Positions 1 to 7,150 of a stretch of DNA of 64,000 nucleotides are shown piece by piece. The notes below the pieces were generated by a model. The model did no database searches. It was not told where the DNA came from and saw only the letters and a list, made by a program, of their open reading frames with translations. The position numbers and the translations under genes are program-made. The stretch is from Bradyrhizobium ottawaense (GTDB lineage: Bacteria; Pseudomonadota; Alphaproteobacteria; Rhizobiales; Xanthobacteraceae): contig NZ_LT629693.1 of assembly GCF_900099825.1 (NCBI RefSeq), positions 7,389,001 to 7,453,000 of the forward strand, read 5' to 3'. Every line of letters begins with the position of its first letter. Within the stretch, counting starts at the first letter, position 1.

Positions 1-1285
1 TGCCTAGACCTTCCGACAAGCCATAGCGGGTAGCCCCACCCGAAAGCGCGAAGCCGGCCACGGTGTAGGGCGTGACCCGATAGTCGAGGCCAGTGGCAAA
101 GCCGACGTCGCTCACTGACCGGTCGTGGCTTCCAACACCCAACGCGTCACCGTTTGCATTGGTTTGCCCACCATAGGCCGCAGCCCAAACGCCCCAAGGG
201 CGCGGATCAGGGGTCGACGCGACAGCGCCCGGAACAGCCTTGACGTACATCGGAGATACGGGGCGGGTCGGGGCGAACGGGCGGTTTTCGGCGAACGGGT
301 TGGTCACCAGCGACAGGAATGAGTTCATCGCCTGGGTTCCTGCCTGCGCCGGGCCGGTACCGGCTTCTCCCGAAAGCTGCGTGAATGAGCTTTGCAGTTG
401 GCTGGGTGACAGGAACGAGAGCAGGCTGGCGAATGCCGGCGGCAGCGTGCCGCCGTTTCTGACAAAGGTATCAATGGAATTTGCGACCGCGCGTTGATTG
501 CCGGTGGCCGAGGATGGCAGCACAGACGAAGCCGAGGCCGTGGTGGTGGTGCATGTTGTGATGGTGTTGGTATCCAACGTGACCGCACCGTTTTGTGCCA
601 AAGCATCACCGCATTTGATGGTGGCGTTGGTATTCAGCGTGATGCTCGTCAGTGCGAGAATGTCCCCAACGAACGATGTGCTCGTGCCAAGCGTCGCCGA
701 ACTGCCAACCCTGAAAAATACATTGCCACCCTGAGCACCGTTGATCAGCGAAATGCTCGAACCGCTGGCAGTGGTCAGCGTGCTTCCGGTGTTGATGATG
801 AAGACTGAGTTCGGGTTGCCTTGCCCATTAAGTGTGAGAGTGCCAGTCAATTGAGCTGACGTATTGAAACCGTAGACGCCCGCTATCAGCGTTTTGCCTC
901 CCAGGTCCTGACCTGTCAGATTAGTCGTAATAGGCCTGCCTGCCAAAACGTTGTAGGCGGTAATGTTATCAATTTGAGCTTGAGCGGCAACGGCATCGGC
1001 CGCACTTATCACGCCGTTTACAATGCCCGGGGGAAACCCAGTGACCGCGGAGCCGGGGCTGACGCCGACGTTTCCATTGATCACAGTCGAGCCTGTGTTG
1101 GTAACCGTTGAGCCGGCCAGAACTGCGAAGCTCGCGGCCGTCCCCAGGGACGGCGCCTGCGCATGGCTGGGAGAAGTTAGGGTCGTTGCTCCCATCAGGC
1201 CCAGCACCGCCGCAGCGCCCCGAACTCCGGCCCGCTTTTGCGACGATGTCCGCACCGACGCGGGGGCGAACGAAAACCTGCTCAT
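1..1285 (-). CDS. Autotransporter with DUF3494 (ice-binding-like) passenger, 3' end cut by window edge
   Basis: The minus-strand frame is open from 1285 off the left edge (428 codons). Residues 1-42 look like a long signal peptide: arginines, then an AAAVLGLMGATTL core and an SHA-Q cleavage site. Residues about 45-250 match the DUF3494/ice-binding-protein family: the opening GTAASFAVLAGSTVTNTG, the NGNVGVSPG turn, the YNVLAGRP and LGGKTLIAGVY segments, and a closing stretch rich in Asn, Thr and Ser. A linker follows. From about 358 the sequence becomes aromatic and alternating (WGVWAAAYGG, VGFATGLDYRV), as at the start of an autotransporter beta-barrel. The protein is therefore probably secreted through its own barrel and displayed on the cell surface. 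The start at 1285 follows AGGTGG; an in-frame ATG at 1369 would add 28 residues. Family function ranges from ice binding to adhesion, and ice binding here is not shown. Confidence 0.85.
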   Translation of the reverse strand, partial: MSRFSFAPASVRTSSQKRAGVRGAAAVLGLMGATTLTSPSHAQAPSLGTAASFAVLAGSTVTNTGSTVINGNVGVSPGSAVTGFPPGIVNGVISAADAVAAQAQIDNITAYNVLAGRPITTNLTGQDLGGKTLIAGVYGFNTSAQLTGTLTLNGQGNPNSVFIINTGSTLTTASGSSISLINGAQGGNVFFRVGSSATLGTSTSFVGDILALTSITLNTNATIKCGDALAQNGAVTLDTNTITTCTTTTASASSVLPSSATGNQRAVANSIDTFVRNGGTLPPAFASLLSFLSPSQLQSSFTQLSGEAGTGPAQAGTQAMNSFLSLVTNPFAENRPFAPTRPVSPMYVKAVPGAVASTPDPRPWGVWAAAYGGQTNANGDALGVGSHDRSVSDVGFATGLDYRVTPYTVAGFALSGGATRYGLSEGLG

Positions 1286-1369
1286 ATGACCGTTGCCACC
1301 TGGATCGGCCTCGGCACGGTCAGACTCGGTGCATCGCGAATGCGACCTTAATCGACGGAGCATCTTCAT

Positions 1370-1804
1370 CAGTGCCTCACTCAACGCGGCTTATGACTCA
1401 CCAACCGGGTGCTCAGAGACAGCGTAGTCGAAGGCATGGAAGCCAATGAATAAAAACGCCTGTTCCAATCGAGGAACAAAAAAAATGTTGCGGGTCAGAT
1501 ACAGAAATGCACGTCAGACCACTTATAATCGTCAACGCAGCGCTTGCCGCCGATCACGGGGACGAGGAGAGCGATGGTTTCGTCGTGGTCATCGGCCCTA
1601 TTAAACTCCGGTCGCTGAGCAATATTGCTTCTGCCCCGGAACTCGAAAGCGCAAGCTGGTTCCATCACCGCCCGTAACAGGCATCCATCGGTGACAGAGA
1701 GTGGTGCACGCTCCCGCCCGTTAATTGTTAATCAGGAGAGCCAGCCATGTTGCGCGTCTGAGTGGCCTGTTTTGAAAACGCGAGTCGGGGGCGGGGCCAC
1801 CGGT
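1370..1804. other. Intergenic region between divergent envelope genes
   Basis: About 490 bases separate the autotransporter from the small secreted protein at 1864. The region must hold the autotransporter promoter, which I cannot place. Base composition is lower in GC than the flanking genes, with an A-run near 1488-1496. No open frame here has coding character. The only clear signal is the EcfG-like promoter at its right end. Confidence 0.5.
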
Positions 1805-1829
1805 GGAACCCCTAGCGTTCGTTCCCGTT
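1805..1829 (+). promoter_or_regulatory. EcfG-type general stress promoter
   Basis: GGAAC at 1805-1809 and CGTT at 1826-1829 are separated by exactly 16 bases. This matches the consensus GGAAC-N16/17-CGTT recognised by the alphaproteobacterial general-stress sigma factor EcfG. It lies 35 bases before the start codon of the secreted protein at 1864, which also has an AAGGAGGA ribosome-binding site. The promoter class is known; its use here is inferred. Confidence 0.75.
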
Positions 1830-1863
1830 ACACTTCTAACTCAAGAGCAAGGAGGACTCTCAC

Positions 1864-2181
1864 ATGATGAAGATCACTCTTGCCGTGGCGGCAGCGGCAG
1901 TTGTGCTGACAACTGCCCCGCTCGCCACTCCGGCCATGGCCCAAGGCGTCAAGATGGCCCAAGGCGTCGATGTCCAGGTCGGGCGGGACCGCGACGACCG
2001 CTACAACCGCGACGATCGCTACGATAGGGACCGTCGCCGGGGGTACGACTCCGACACCACCGTCGGCGTCGGCCCAGGTGGTGTCACCATCAGCCCACGA
2101 CAGCGCTGCCACATGGAGACAACGACGATTGAACGGGAAGACGGCCGCAGGATCACGCGCAGGGAGCGTCGCTGCGACTAA
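1864..2181 (+). CDS. Small secreted Asp/Arg-rich protein, function unknown
   Basis: This 105-residue protein has a clear signal peptide (MMKITLAVAAAAVVLTTAPLATPAMA, cleavage after AMA). The segment QGVKMAQGVDVQVG follows. Residues about 40-62 carry short repeats of the DRDDRY/NRDDRY type, giving a strongly charged, probably disordered stretch. Two cysteines (in QRCHM and ERRCD) could form a disulfide in the periplasm. A near-perfect AAGGAGGA ribosome-binding site precedes the ATG; the adjacent second ATG (1867) is equally possible. It sits alone behind an EcfG-like promoter, which suggests a general-stress envelope protein. A small 8-bp palindrome at 2194-2210 follows the stop and could be part of a transcript end. 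I do not recognise a named family. Confidence 0.75.
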   Translation: MMKITLAVAAAAVVLTTAPLATPAMAQGVKMAQGVDVQVGRDRDDRYNRDDRYDRDRRRGYDSDTTVGVGPGGVTISPRQRCHMETTTIEREDGRRITRRERRCD

Positions 2182-2319
2182 ACAGCGTGCAACAAAGAAA
2201 TGATTTCTTTAGGTCGTCAATGATTGGGGCGGCGGAATAGGTCGTGCGCCGGATACCGGACGCGTGACTGCGACGCCGTTACGCTCGCTTTTCAGTGGCG
2301 TGACGCGCCGAGGGGAAGG

Positions 2320-2448
2320 CTAGATTCCGAGAACCCAGATGCCGAGGATGACGCCGAGTACCGCCAGTCCGCTGATGGTCCAGCCAGCGGCATAGGCCGG
2401 GCCGGCGGTCTCGGGTTGATCGACCATCGAGTCATGCCAGTGGGTCAT
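2320..2448 (-). CDS. 42-residue single-pass membrane protein
   Basis: A short minus-strand frame begins ATG at 2448, nine bases after the middle of a perfect AGGAGG ribosome-binding site, and ends TAG at 2320. It encodes 42 residues: a polar, histidine-containing start (MTHWHDSMVDQPE) followed by a hydrophobic helix of about 20 residues (WTISGLAVLGVILGIWVLGI) reaching the C-terminus. This suggests a small inner-membrane protein with its N-terminus in the cytoplasm or periplasm. An EcfG-like promoter lies about 60 bases upstream, so it may be a stress-induced membrane peptide. It is easily missed because of its size. No family name can be given. Confidence 0.65.
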   Translation of the reverse strand: MTHWHDSMVDQPETAGPAYAAGWTISGLAVLGVILGIWVLGI

Positions 2449-2510
2449 TCCAACCTCCTGGAAGAGAGTGCTCCCTGTGGATTAGGTCTCGGTCGCACCG
2501 ATTAGGTTCA

Positions 2511-2535
2511 AACAACGGCGCGCGATGAAAGTTCC
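2511..2535 (-). promoter_or_regulatory. Probable EcfG-type promoter for the 42-residue membrane protein
   Basis: Read on the minus strand, GGAAC at 2535-2531 is followed after 16 bases by TGTT at 2514-2511, three of four bases of the CGTT element. The -35 element is followed by TT, as in many EcfG promoters. It points at the small gene starting at 2448. It is weaker than the promoter at 1805 because the -10 element is imperfect. Confidence 0.5.
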
Positions 2536-2680
2536 CCGGTTCGGGGCTAATGGCTGGCCGCGTTGAACTCCCTGAGGATCGATCGTAGATTGCCCGCGTT
2601 CCCGCCCCGGGAATGGGGCTGCGGGACGGTTGCGCCACTCGCGGCTCCCCAAAAATCTCAAGAAAATTGTAGGAAACTCC

Positions 2681-3649
2681 ATGAAGGATTTTGCCGGAAA
2701 ATTCGCCGTGATCACCGGAGGCGGCACGGGCATGGGCCGCGAGCTGGCGCGCCAGCTCGTTGCCGAGGGCTGCAACGTCGCGATGTGCGACATCTCCCTG
2801 GAGGCGATGGCCGAGACCAAGCGGCTGTGCGAGGCGGAAAAGCTGCCGCAGGGGCTGCGCGTCACCACCCATGTCGCCGACGTCTCGATCGAGGACCATC
2901 TGACGCGTTTTCGCGACGAACTGATCGAGCAGCAGGCGACCGACAAGATCCATTTGCTGTTCAACAATGCCGGCATCGGCGGCGGCGGCAGCCTGTTCAC
3001 CAACACCCGCGAACAATGGGAACGCACCTTCAACATCTGCTGGGGCGGCGTCTATCTCGGCGTCCGCACCTTCCTGCCGCTGATGCTGAAGGCCGACGAG
3101 GGCCACATCGTCAACACGTCAAGCGTCAACGGCTTCTGGGCCTCGGTCGGCCAGGGCGTGTCGCACACCGCCTACAGCTCCGCCAAGTTTGCGGTGAAGG
3201 GATTCACCGAATCGCTGATGAACGACCTGCGGCTCAACGCCCCGCACATCAAATGCTCGGTGGTGATGCCCGGCCATATCGGCACCTCGATCGTTTCCAA
3301 CTCGCGCAAGATCATCAGCGGGACCGAGTCCGATCAATTGAGCCCGAACGAGCTCCTGTCGGCGCGCCAGCGCCTGAAGGGCATGGGCCTCGATACCGCT
3401 GCGATGTCGGACGATGATATCCAGAAGATCGCGCTCGACCGCGCCCGCAGCTTCCGCGACGAGGCGCCGACCACGGCGGCGGCCGCGGCAAAAATCATTC
3501 TCGACGGGGTCAAGACCGGGCAATGGCGCATCCTGGTCGGCGACGACGCCCACAAGCTCGACGAGCGCGTGCGCCAGACGCCGGAGAAGGCCTACACGCC
3601 GGAGTTTTATCAGAGCTTTGCCGAGGAAGTCGGCTGGCGGCTGGGCTAA
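2681..3649 (+). CDS. Short-chain dehydrogenase/reductase
   Basis: This is a 322-residue classical SDR oxidoreductase with an NAD(P)-binding Rossmann fold. The N-terminal glycine motif TGGGTGMGRELA (about residues 11-22), the NNAG motif (in FNNAGIGGGG) and the active-site Ser147/148, Tyr165 and Lys169 (YSSAK) are all present. The extra C-terminal 60 residues are longer than in a minimal 250-residue SDR. The ATG at 2681 follows AGGAAA at a good distance, and the fold begins within ten residues of it, so upstream in-frame codons are unlikely to be translated. The substrate cannot be told from sequence. It is transcribed alone and followed by a repeat element. Confidence 0.88.
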   Translation: MKDFAGKFAVITGGGTGMGRELARQLVAEGCNVAMCDISLEAMAETKRLCEAEKLPQGLRVTTHVADVSIEDHLTRFRDELIEQQATDKIHLLFNNAGIGGGGSLFTNTREQWERTFNICWGGVYLGVRTFLPLMLKADEGHIVNTSSVNGFWASVGQGVSHTAYSSAKFAVKGFTESLMNDLRLNAPHIKCSVVMPGHIGTSIVSNSRKIISGTESDQLSPNELLSARQRLKGMGLDTAAMSDDDIQKIALDRARSFRDEAPTTAAAAAKIILDGVKTGQWRILVGDDAHKLDERVRQTPEKAYTPEFYQSFAEEVGWRLG

Positions 3650-3660
3650 ACCTTTATGTT

Positions 3661-3770
3661 TTGACGCGTTTTCTACCGTCTACGCAATCTGCGCAAGCTT
3701 GATTGCTACGCGAACCGGCGTCCACCCTCGGATCAAGTCCGAGGGCATGCTTCGCTCGAAAACGCTATCG
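3661..3770. repeat. Composite palindromic repeat, copy 1 (with two inserted modules)
   Basis: The ends match the simpler element at 5157-5204: a GCGTTTTCT start, an ACGCGAACCGG centre and a CTTCGCTCGAAAACGCTAT end. This copy carries about 30 extra bases after GTTTTCT and a 21-base palindrome, CCCTCGGATC...GTCCGAGGG, before the right end. It lies between the convergent SDR and GcrA-like genes. Confidence 0.7.
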
Positions 3771-3783
3771 CCAGCCGCGCGCG

Positions 3784-4248
3784 TTATCCCCGCGCGACGC
3801 GCTGGCGTGAGCCGGAGCGGTAGGCGAGGCGGGTGTGTCCTGGGCAATAGGGCGCGCCTTCGAGCGGCGTGTTGCCGCAGAAGCAGAAATCCTCGGCGCC
3901 GGGCGTGCTGATAGGCCAGCGGCAGCGTTGCTTGTTAAGTTCGAGCAGCGAGCAACGCTGCTCGCTGATGACGGGCGCAGCGAGGACGGGCTCGCCGTCC
4001 TCGTAGACCGTGCGCAGCATCTGATACTGCAGCCGGGGAATGGATCTGGAGGCGCGCTCCTTTTTGGCCGGGCGCGCTTCGGCGTTGAACTCGCCGCGCG
4101 TCAGTCCGAGGCGGGAGAGTTTGCCGATCACGGCGTTGCGGCTGACGCCGATATGGACGGCAATCTCGCGGCAGGAGAGGCCGGCTTCAAAATGGCTTTT
4201 CAGAAGTTCGATGCGCTCGGTGGTCCAGGTAGGTCCAATGGCAAACAT
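3784..4248 (-). CDS. GcrA-family cell-cycle regulator paralogue
   Basis: This 154-residue protein has the two hallmarks of GcrA. One is an N-terminal helix-turn-helix of the TWTTERIELLKSHFEAGLS...IAVHIGVSRNAVIGKLSRLGL type. The other is a C-terminal region with the conserved Cys/His pattern CRWPIS...FCFCG...PYCPGHTRLAY, used by GcrA to contact sigma-70. GcrA binds methylated GANTC promoters with RNA polymerase to control cell-cycle genes. The ATG at 4248 follows a GGAA ribosome-binding site; a TTG at 4287 would add 13 residues with no homology. It lies 48 bases downstream of a small ribbon-helix-helix-like gene, probably in one transcript. Bradyrhizobium relatives often have several GcrA-like genes, so this need not be the essential copy. 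Confidence 0.8.
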   Translation of the reverse strand: MFAIGPTWTTERIELLKSHFEAGLSCREIAVHIGVSRNAVIGKLSRLGLTRGEFNAEARPAKKERASRSIPRLQYQMLRTVYEDGEPVLAAPVISEQRCSLLELNKQRCRWPISTPGAEDFCFCGNTPLEGAPYCPGHTRLAYRSGSRQRVARG

Positions 4249-4296
4249 GTTGGCGATTCCAAATTGCGTTGAACCGCCGCTTTCCAATGTTCCTCG

Positions 4297-4497
4297 TCAG
4301 GAAGGCCTGCCGTTGTCGCGGATCGCAAGCAGCCCGTCCTTGATGGCGAGCCGAATGCCTTCCTCGATCAGGGTCTTCGCGACGCCGGGAACGCTGGTAC
4401 CGTGGGTGCCCTGTCTCACCAGTTTTTCGAGATAGGTGATGGTCGAGAGCGCCAAGGTGACTGGAACGCGGTCGGTTTCGGCTTTTTCCGTAGCCAT
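4297..4497 (-). CDS. Small ribbon-helix-helix-like protein
   Basis: This 66-residue protein starts MATEKAETDRVPVTLALS, a plausible short beta-strand, followed by two helices (TITYLEKLVRQG and VAKTLIEEGIRLAIKDGLL). That strand-helix-helix layout resembles ribbon-helix-helix DNA-binding proteins, though no diagnostic residues prove it. It is followed 48 bases later on the same strand by the GcrA-like gene, so it may be co-transcribed with or regulate that gene. No toxin partner lies next to it, so an antitoxin role is not supported. Confidence 0.6.
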   Translation of the reverse strand: MATEKAETDRVPVTLALSTITYLEKLVRQGTHGTSVPGVAKTLIEEGIRLAIKDGLLAIRDNGRPS

Positions 4498-4793
4498 GGG
4501 GAACGCTAACTTTTAATCGGTGTACTGAAAAGTATCTATTTAGACTCTATTAAGTTATGGCCGGTCGAGTCAATCGGGTTGTGATTGTCTTTCTATCCAA
4601 TTGGACGGATTGGAGAATCCAGTAGAGCGCGGTATCGCATCGGCGCGGGGCGGGCGGAGATCGGCCGGCAGGACCATGCGCGCACGCGGCGAAACGCTGC
4701 AGCTGCGGCTCGATTTCCCGATTGCCTCGCGTCGTTGGCAACGACGATGATGCCTTGACGATGAATGCCTTGGCGAAGGCGGTGCAGGGCGCG

Positions 4794-5141
4794 ATGACGG
4801 TAACGAACGGTCTCTACTCAATTCAAATCGACATGCGCGACGGCGGGCATGGCCATGCCACCGGCATCCTCGTCTTGATCGACGGCAAGATCGCCGGCGG
4901 CGACTCGCATTTTTATTACACCGGCACCTACACCGCCGATGGCGGCAAATGGCGCGGCGAATTGACCACCAACGAGCACACCAGGTCCGTTGGCGTGCTG
5001 CCGCTGTTTGGCGGGCGCGAAGTCACTTGCGGCTTTACCGGTGGCTACACCGGTGATGGCGCCGAAGTGGAGGGAACCGCGCTGGTCGGCAAGACCAGCG
5101 TGTCGTTTCACGCCAAGCTCGCGCTGCATTCGGTGCTGTGA
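4794..5141 (+). CDS. GrlR-family protein
   Basis: This 115-residue protein has the layout of GrlR, the small beta-barrel regulator first known as a negative regulator of type III secretion in enteric pathogens. The opening NGLYSI, the GILVLIDGKIAGGDS segment and the Y-x-G-x-Y motif (FYYTGTYTADGGKWRGEL) match the family pattern. Many soil alphaproteobacteria carry such genes away from any type III system, where the role is unknown. I chose ATG 4794 because the family pattern starts directly after it. An in-frame ATG at 4761 would add 11 residues; neither has a strong ribosome-binding site. It stands alone, with a palindromic repeat downstream. Confidence 0.65.
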   Translation: MTVTNGLYSIQIDMRDGGHGHATGILVLIDGKIAGGDSHFYYTGTYTADGGKWRGELTTNEHTRSVGVLPLFGGREVTCGFTGGYTGDGAEVEGTALVGKTSVSFHAKLALHSVL

Positions 5142-5156
5142 GGAGCTTTATTTTTT

Positions 5157-5204
5157 GAGCGTTTTCTTTACGCGAACCGGCTTCCACTTCGCTTGAAAAC
5201 GCTA
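5157..5204. repeat. Palindromic repeat, copy 2 (uninterrupted)
   Basis: GAGCGTTTTC at the left and GAAAACGCT at the right form an inverted repeat around ACGCGAACCGG. This is the short, uninterrupted form of the element at 3661-3770. It sits between the 3' ends of the convergent GrlR-like and acyl-CoA synthetase genes and may act as a bidirectional transcript end. Confidence 0.7.
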
Positions 5205-5206
5205 TG

Positions 5207-7033
5207 CTAAGCTTCCAGCTCGATCTTGACCGGAAACTTTTGCAGCAGCCGTTGCGCGGCGACCGCCTTGTCCGGCGGCGCCTTGATGCGCAGGAACAGT
5301 CCGCGTGAGGGATCGGTGATCGCCTCGACACTGACGTCGTTCGCCAGGCCTTCCGCGGCCAGCAATTCGCGGGCGGCTTCGCCGGCCGCGATCTCGCGCA
5401 GTTTCGGCTTGAAGATCTTGCCGATCGGCGTGACCGGCATTTCGGCGATCACCGATACCGCGCGTGGCCGTGCCGGCGGCTCGAGAATCTTCTCCAGCAC
5501 GAAGGCGGAAAGCGCCTGCGGATCGACATGGACGCCGGGCTGCGTCGAGACGAACAGCATCGGCACCTCGCCGGCATAGGCATCTGGCCGTCCGACGGCG
5601 GCCGCAAGCGCGACGCCGGGGAATCCAAGGGCGGCGTCCTCGATCGCGCGCGGATCGATATTGTGTCCGCCGCGGATGATGACGTCCTTGGCGCGGCCCA
5701 TGATGTAGACAAAGCCGTCGGCGTCGATGCGGCAGATATCGCCGGTGCGCAGCCAGCCCTGATGGAAGGCGTCTTCGGTCTGCTTCTTGTCGGCATAGCC
5801 CGGAAACACCTGCGGTCCCCGCGTCAGCAGTTCGCCGACCGGTGACGGCCACGGTCCGGTATGCAGTTGGCTGCCGGTGAGGATCGCGAGTTCGACCAGC
5901 GGGTTCTTGGTGCCGACGCTTTCCGGCCGCGGCTTTAAGCCGGCGAAGTCGTGCGTGATGGCGCCGGAGAGTTCGGTCATGCCATAGACCTGCTGCACGC
6001 AGGGGCCGCCCCACGTCGCCAGATAGCGCCGCTCGATTTCCGGCGGGCAGATCGAGGCGCCGGTCGGCGTGACGCGCAGGCTGGAAATGTCGCAATCGCC
6101 GACCGGAATGTCGGCCAGCGCGCCGAGCGTGGTCGGCACGTTGCCGGCATGGGTCAGGCGATACTTTTCAATAATGCGCCAGAAGTTGGTGATCAGCGCC
6201 GGGTCGCGCGCACCGGCGGGGCCCGGAATGACGATCGTGGTGCCGGCGGACAGGCAGGCGCCGACGCCGACAAAGAGACCGCCGACATGAAACAGCGGCA
6301 GCGAGATCATGGCGCGATCGCCCTTGCGGTAGTCCAGCGCCATCCGTGACGAAACCGCGGAGGCGACCATCGCCCGGTTGGTCAGGCGCGCGACCTTGGG
6401 GTGCCCGGTGGTGCCGCCGGTCGGCAGCATCACGGCCACCCGATCGGCCTCCGACGCATCGGTGGATTTGCCGTAATCGTCGCGCCAGGCCGGATCGGGC
6501 TTCAGCACCTCGCCGTCAAATGAAATCGACCCATCGAGCGGAACGATCACGATCCGCTTGAGTGAGGGGACTTGCTTCTGCAGCCCCTCGATCTTCTCGG
6601 AGAGCCCGCCCGGCATGCCCGGTGGCGGCGCCAGCAGCAGTTTTGCCTTGACGGCGTTGAGCTGGGCGATGATCGCCGCGCGCGTGAACAGCAGGTTGAG
6701 CGGCTCGGCAATGCCACAGGCGGCAGCCCCCCAGATCGCGGCAATCGCCGCGGGGCAGATTGGCAGCAGGATCGCAACGGCGTCATCCTTGCCGACACCC
6801 TGCGCGCGGAAGAACGTCTCGGCCGCCTTGATGCAGCCCATCAGGTGATCGTTGGAGACGACAACGGGACTGGGATCGAGCGGGCTGCGCAGATAGACCA
6901 CGGCATCCGCGGCGGGATCGGCGAGCGGTCCGCGCGCCACCAGATCGAGAATGCGCGGGCAGGCCGCAAGCTGCTCCCGCATATCCTTTTCGCGCGCCGC
7001 CTCGTCGGCCGGCGACAGCCTGTCCTTGAGCAT
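5207..7033 (-). CDS. Acyl-CoA synthetase (AMP-binding enzyme)
   Basis: This 608-residue enzyme belongs to the acyl-adenylate-forming superfamily, which activates a carboxylic acid with ATP and transfers it to CoA. The phosphate-binding loop TGGTTGHPK is at about residue 205. The YGMTE motif follows after GPCVQQV, the GWLRTGD hinge region is present, and the C-terminal part has the KDVIIRGGHNIDP motif. The usual catalytic lysine region follows IGKIFKPKLRE near the end. The extended N-terminus (about 60 residues before the first core strand) fits the long acyl-CoA synthetases of this group. The substrate cannot be assigned. The start at 7033 follows GGGGA. A formamidase-like gene lies just upstream on the same strand, with a 21-bp tandem repeat between. 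Confidence 0.88.
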   Translation of the reverse strand: MLKDRLSPADEAAREKDMREQLAACPRILDLVARGPLADPAADAVVYLRSPLDPSPVVVSNDHLMGCIKAAETFFRAQGVGKDDAVAILLPICPAAIAAIWGAAACGIAEPLNLLFTRAAIIAQLNAVKAKLLLAPPPGMPGGLSEKIEGLQKQVPSLKRIVIVPLDGSISFDGEVLKPDPAWRDDYGKSTDASEADRVAVMLPTGGTTGHPKVARLTNRAMVASAVSSRMALDYRKGDRAMISLPLFHVGGLFVGVGACLSAGTTIVIPGPAGARDPALITNFWRIIEKYRLTHAGNVPTTLGALADIPVGDCDISSLRVTPTGASICPPEIERRYLATWGGPCVQQVYGMTELSGAITHDFAGLKPRPESVGTKNPLVELAILTGSQLHTGPWPSPVGELLTRGPQVFPGYADKKQTEDAFHQGWLRTGDICRIDADGFVYIMGRAKDVIIRGGHNIDPRAIEDAALGFPGVALAAAVGRPDAYAGEVPMLFVSTQPGVHVDPQALSAFVLEKILEPPARPRAVSVIAEMPVTPIGKIFKPKLREIAAGEAARELLAAEGLANDVSVEAITDPSRGLFLRIKAPPDKAVAAQRLLQKFPVKIELEA

Positions 7034-7087
7034 ATTTCGTCCCCGATTTTTTGTTCGTTGGCAGGCTTATTGTATCGATGGCAGGTC

Positions 7088-7150
7088 GGGCAGCACAAGG
7101 GTGCGCCCGGGCAGCACAAGGGCGCGCCGGGGCAGCACAAGGGCGCGCTT
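7088..7150. repeat. Three tandem 21-bp repeats containing GGCGCGCC-like palindromes
   Basis: Units at 7088-7108, 7109-7129 and 7130-7150 share the core GGGCAGCACAAGGGCGCGCC with one to three changes each. The last unit runs into the stop codon of the formamidase-like gene. The tract could form alternative hairpins in the transcript between that gene and the acyl-CoA synthetase. No protein is read across it. Confidence 0.85.

Noticed and set aside
4550..4741. Small minus-strand frame upstream of the GrlR-like gene
   Set aside because: It lacks a ribosome-binding site and its composition is not protein-like; the region more likely holds promoters.
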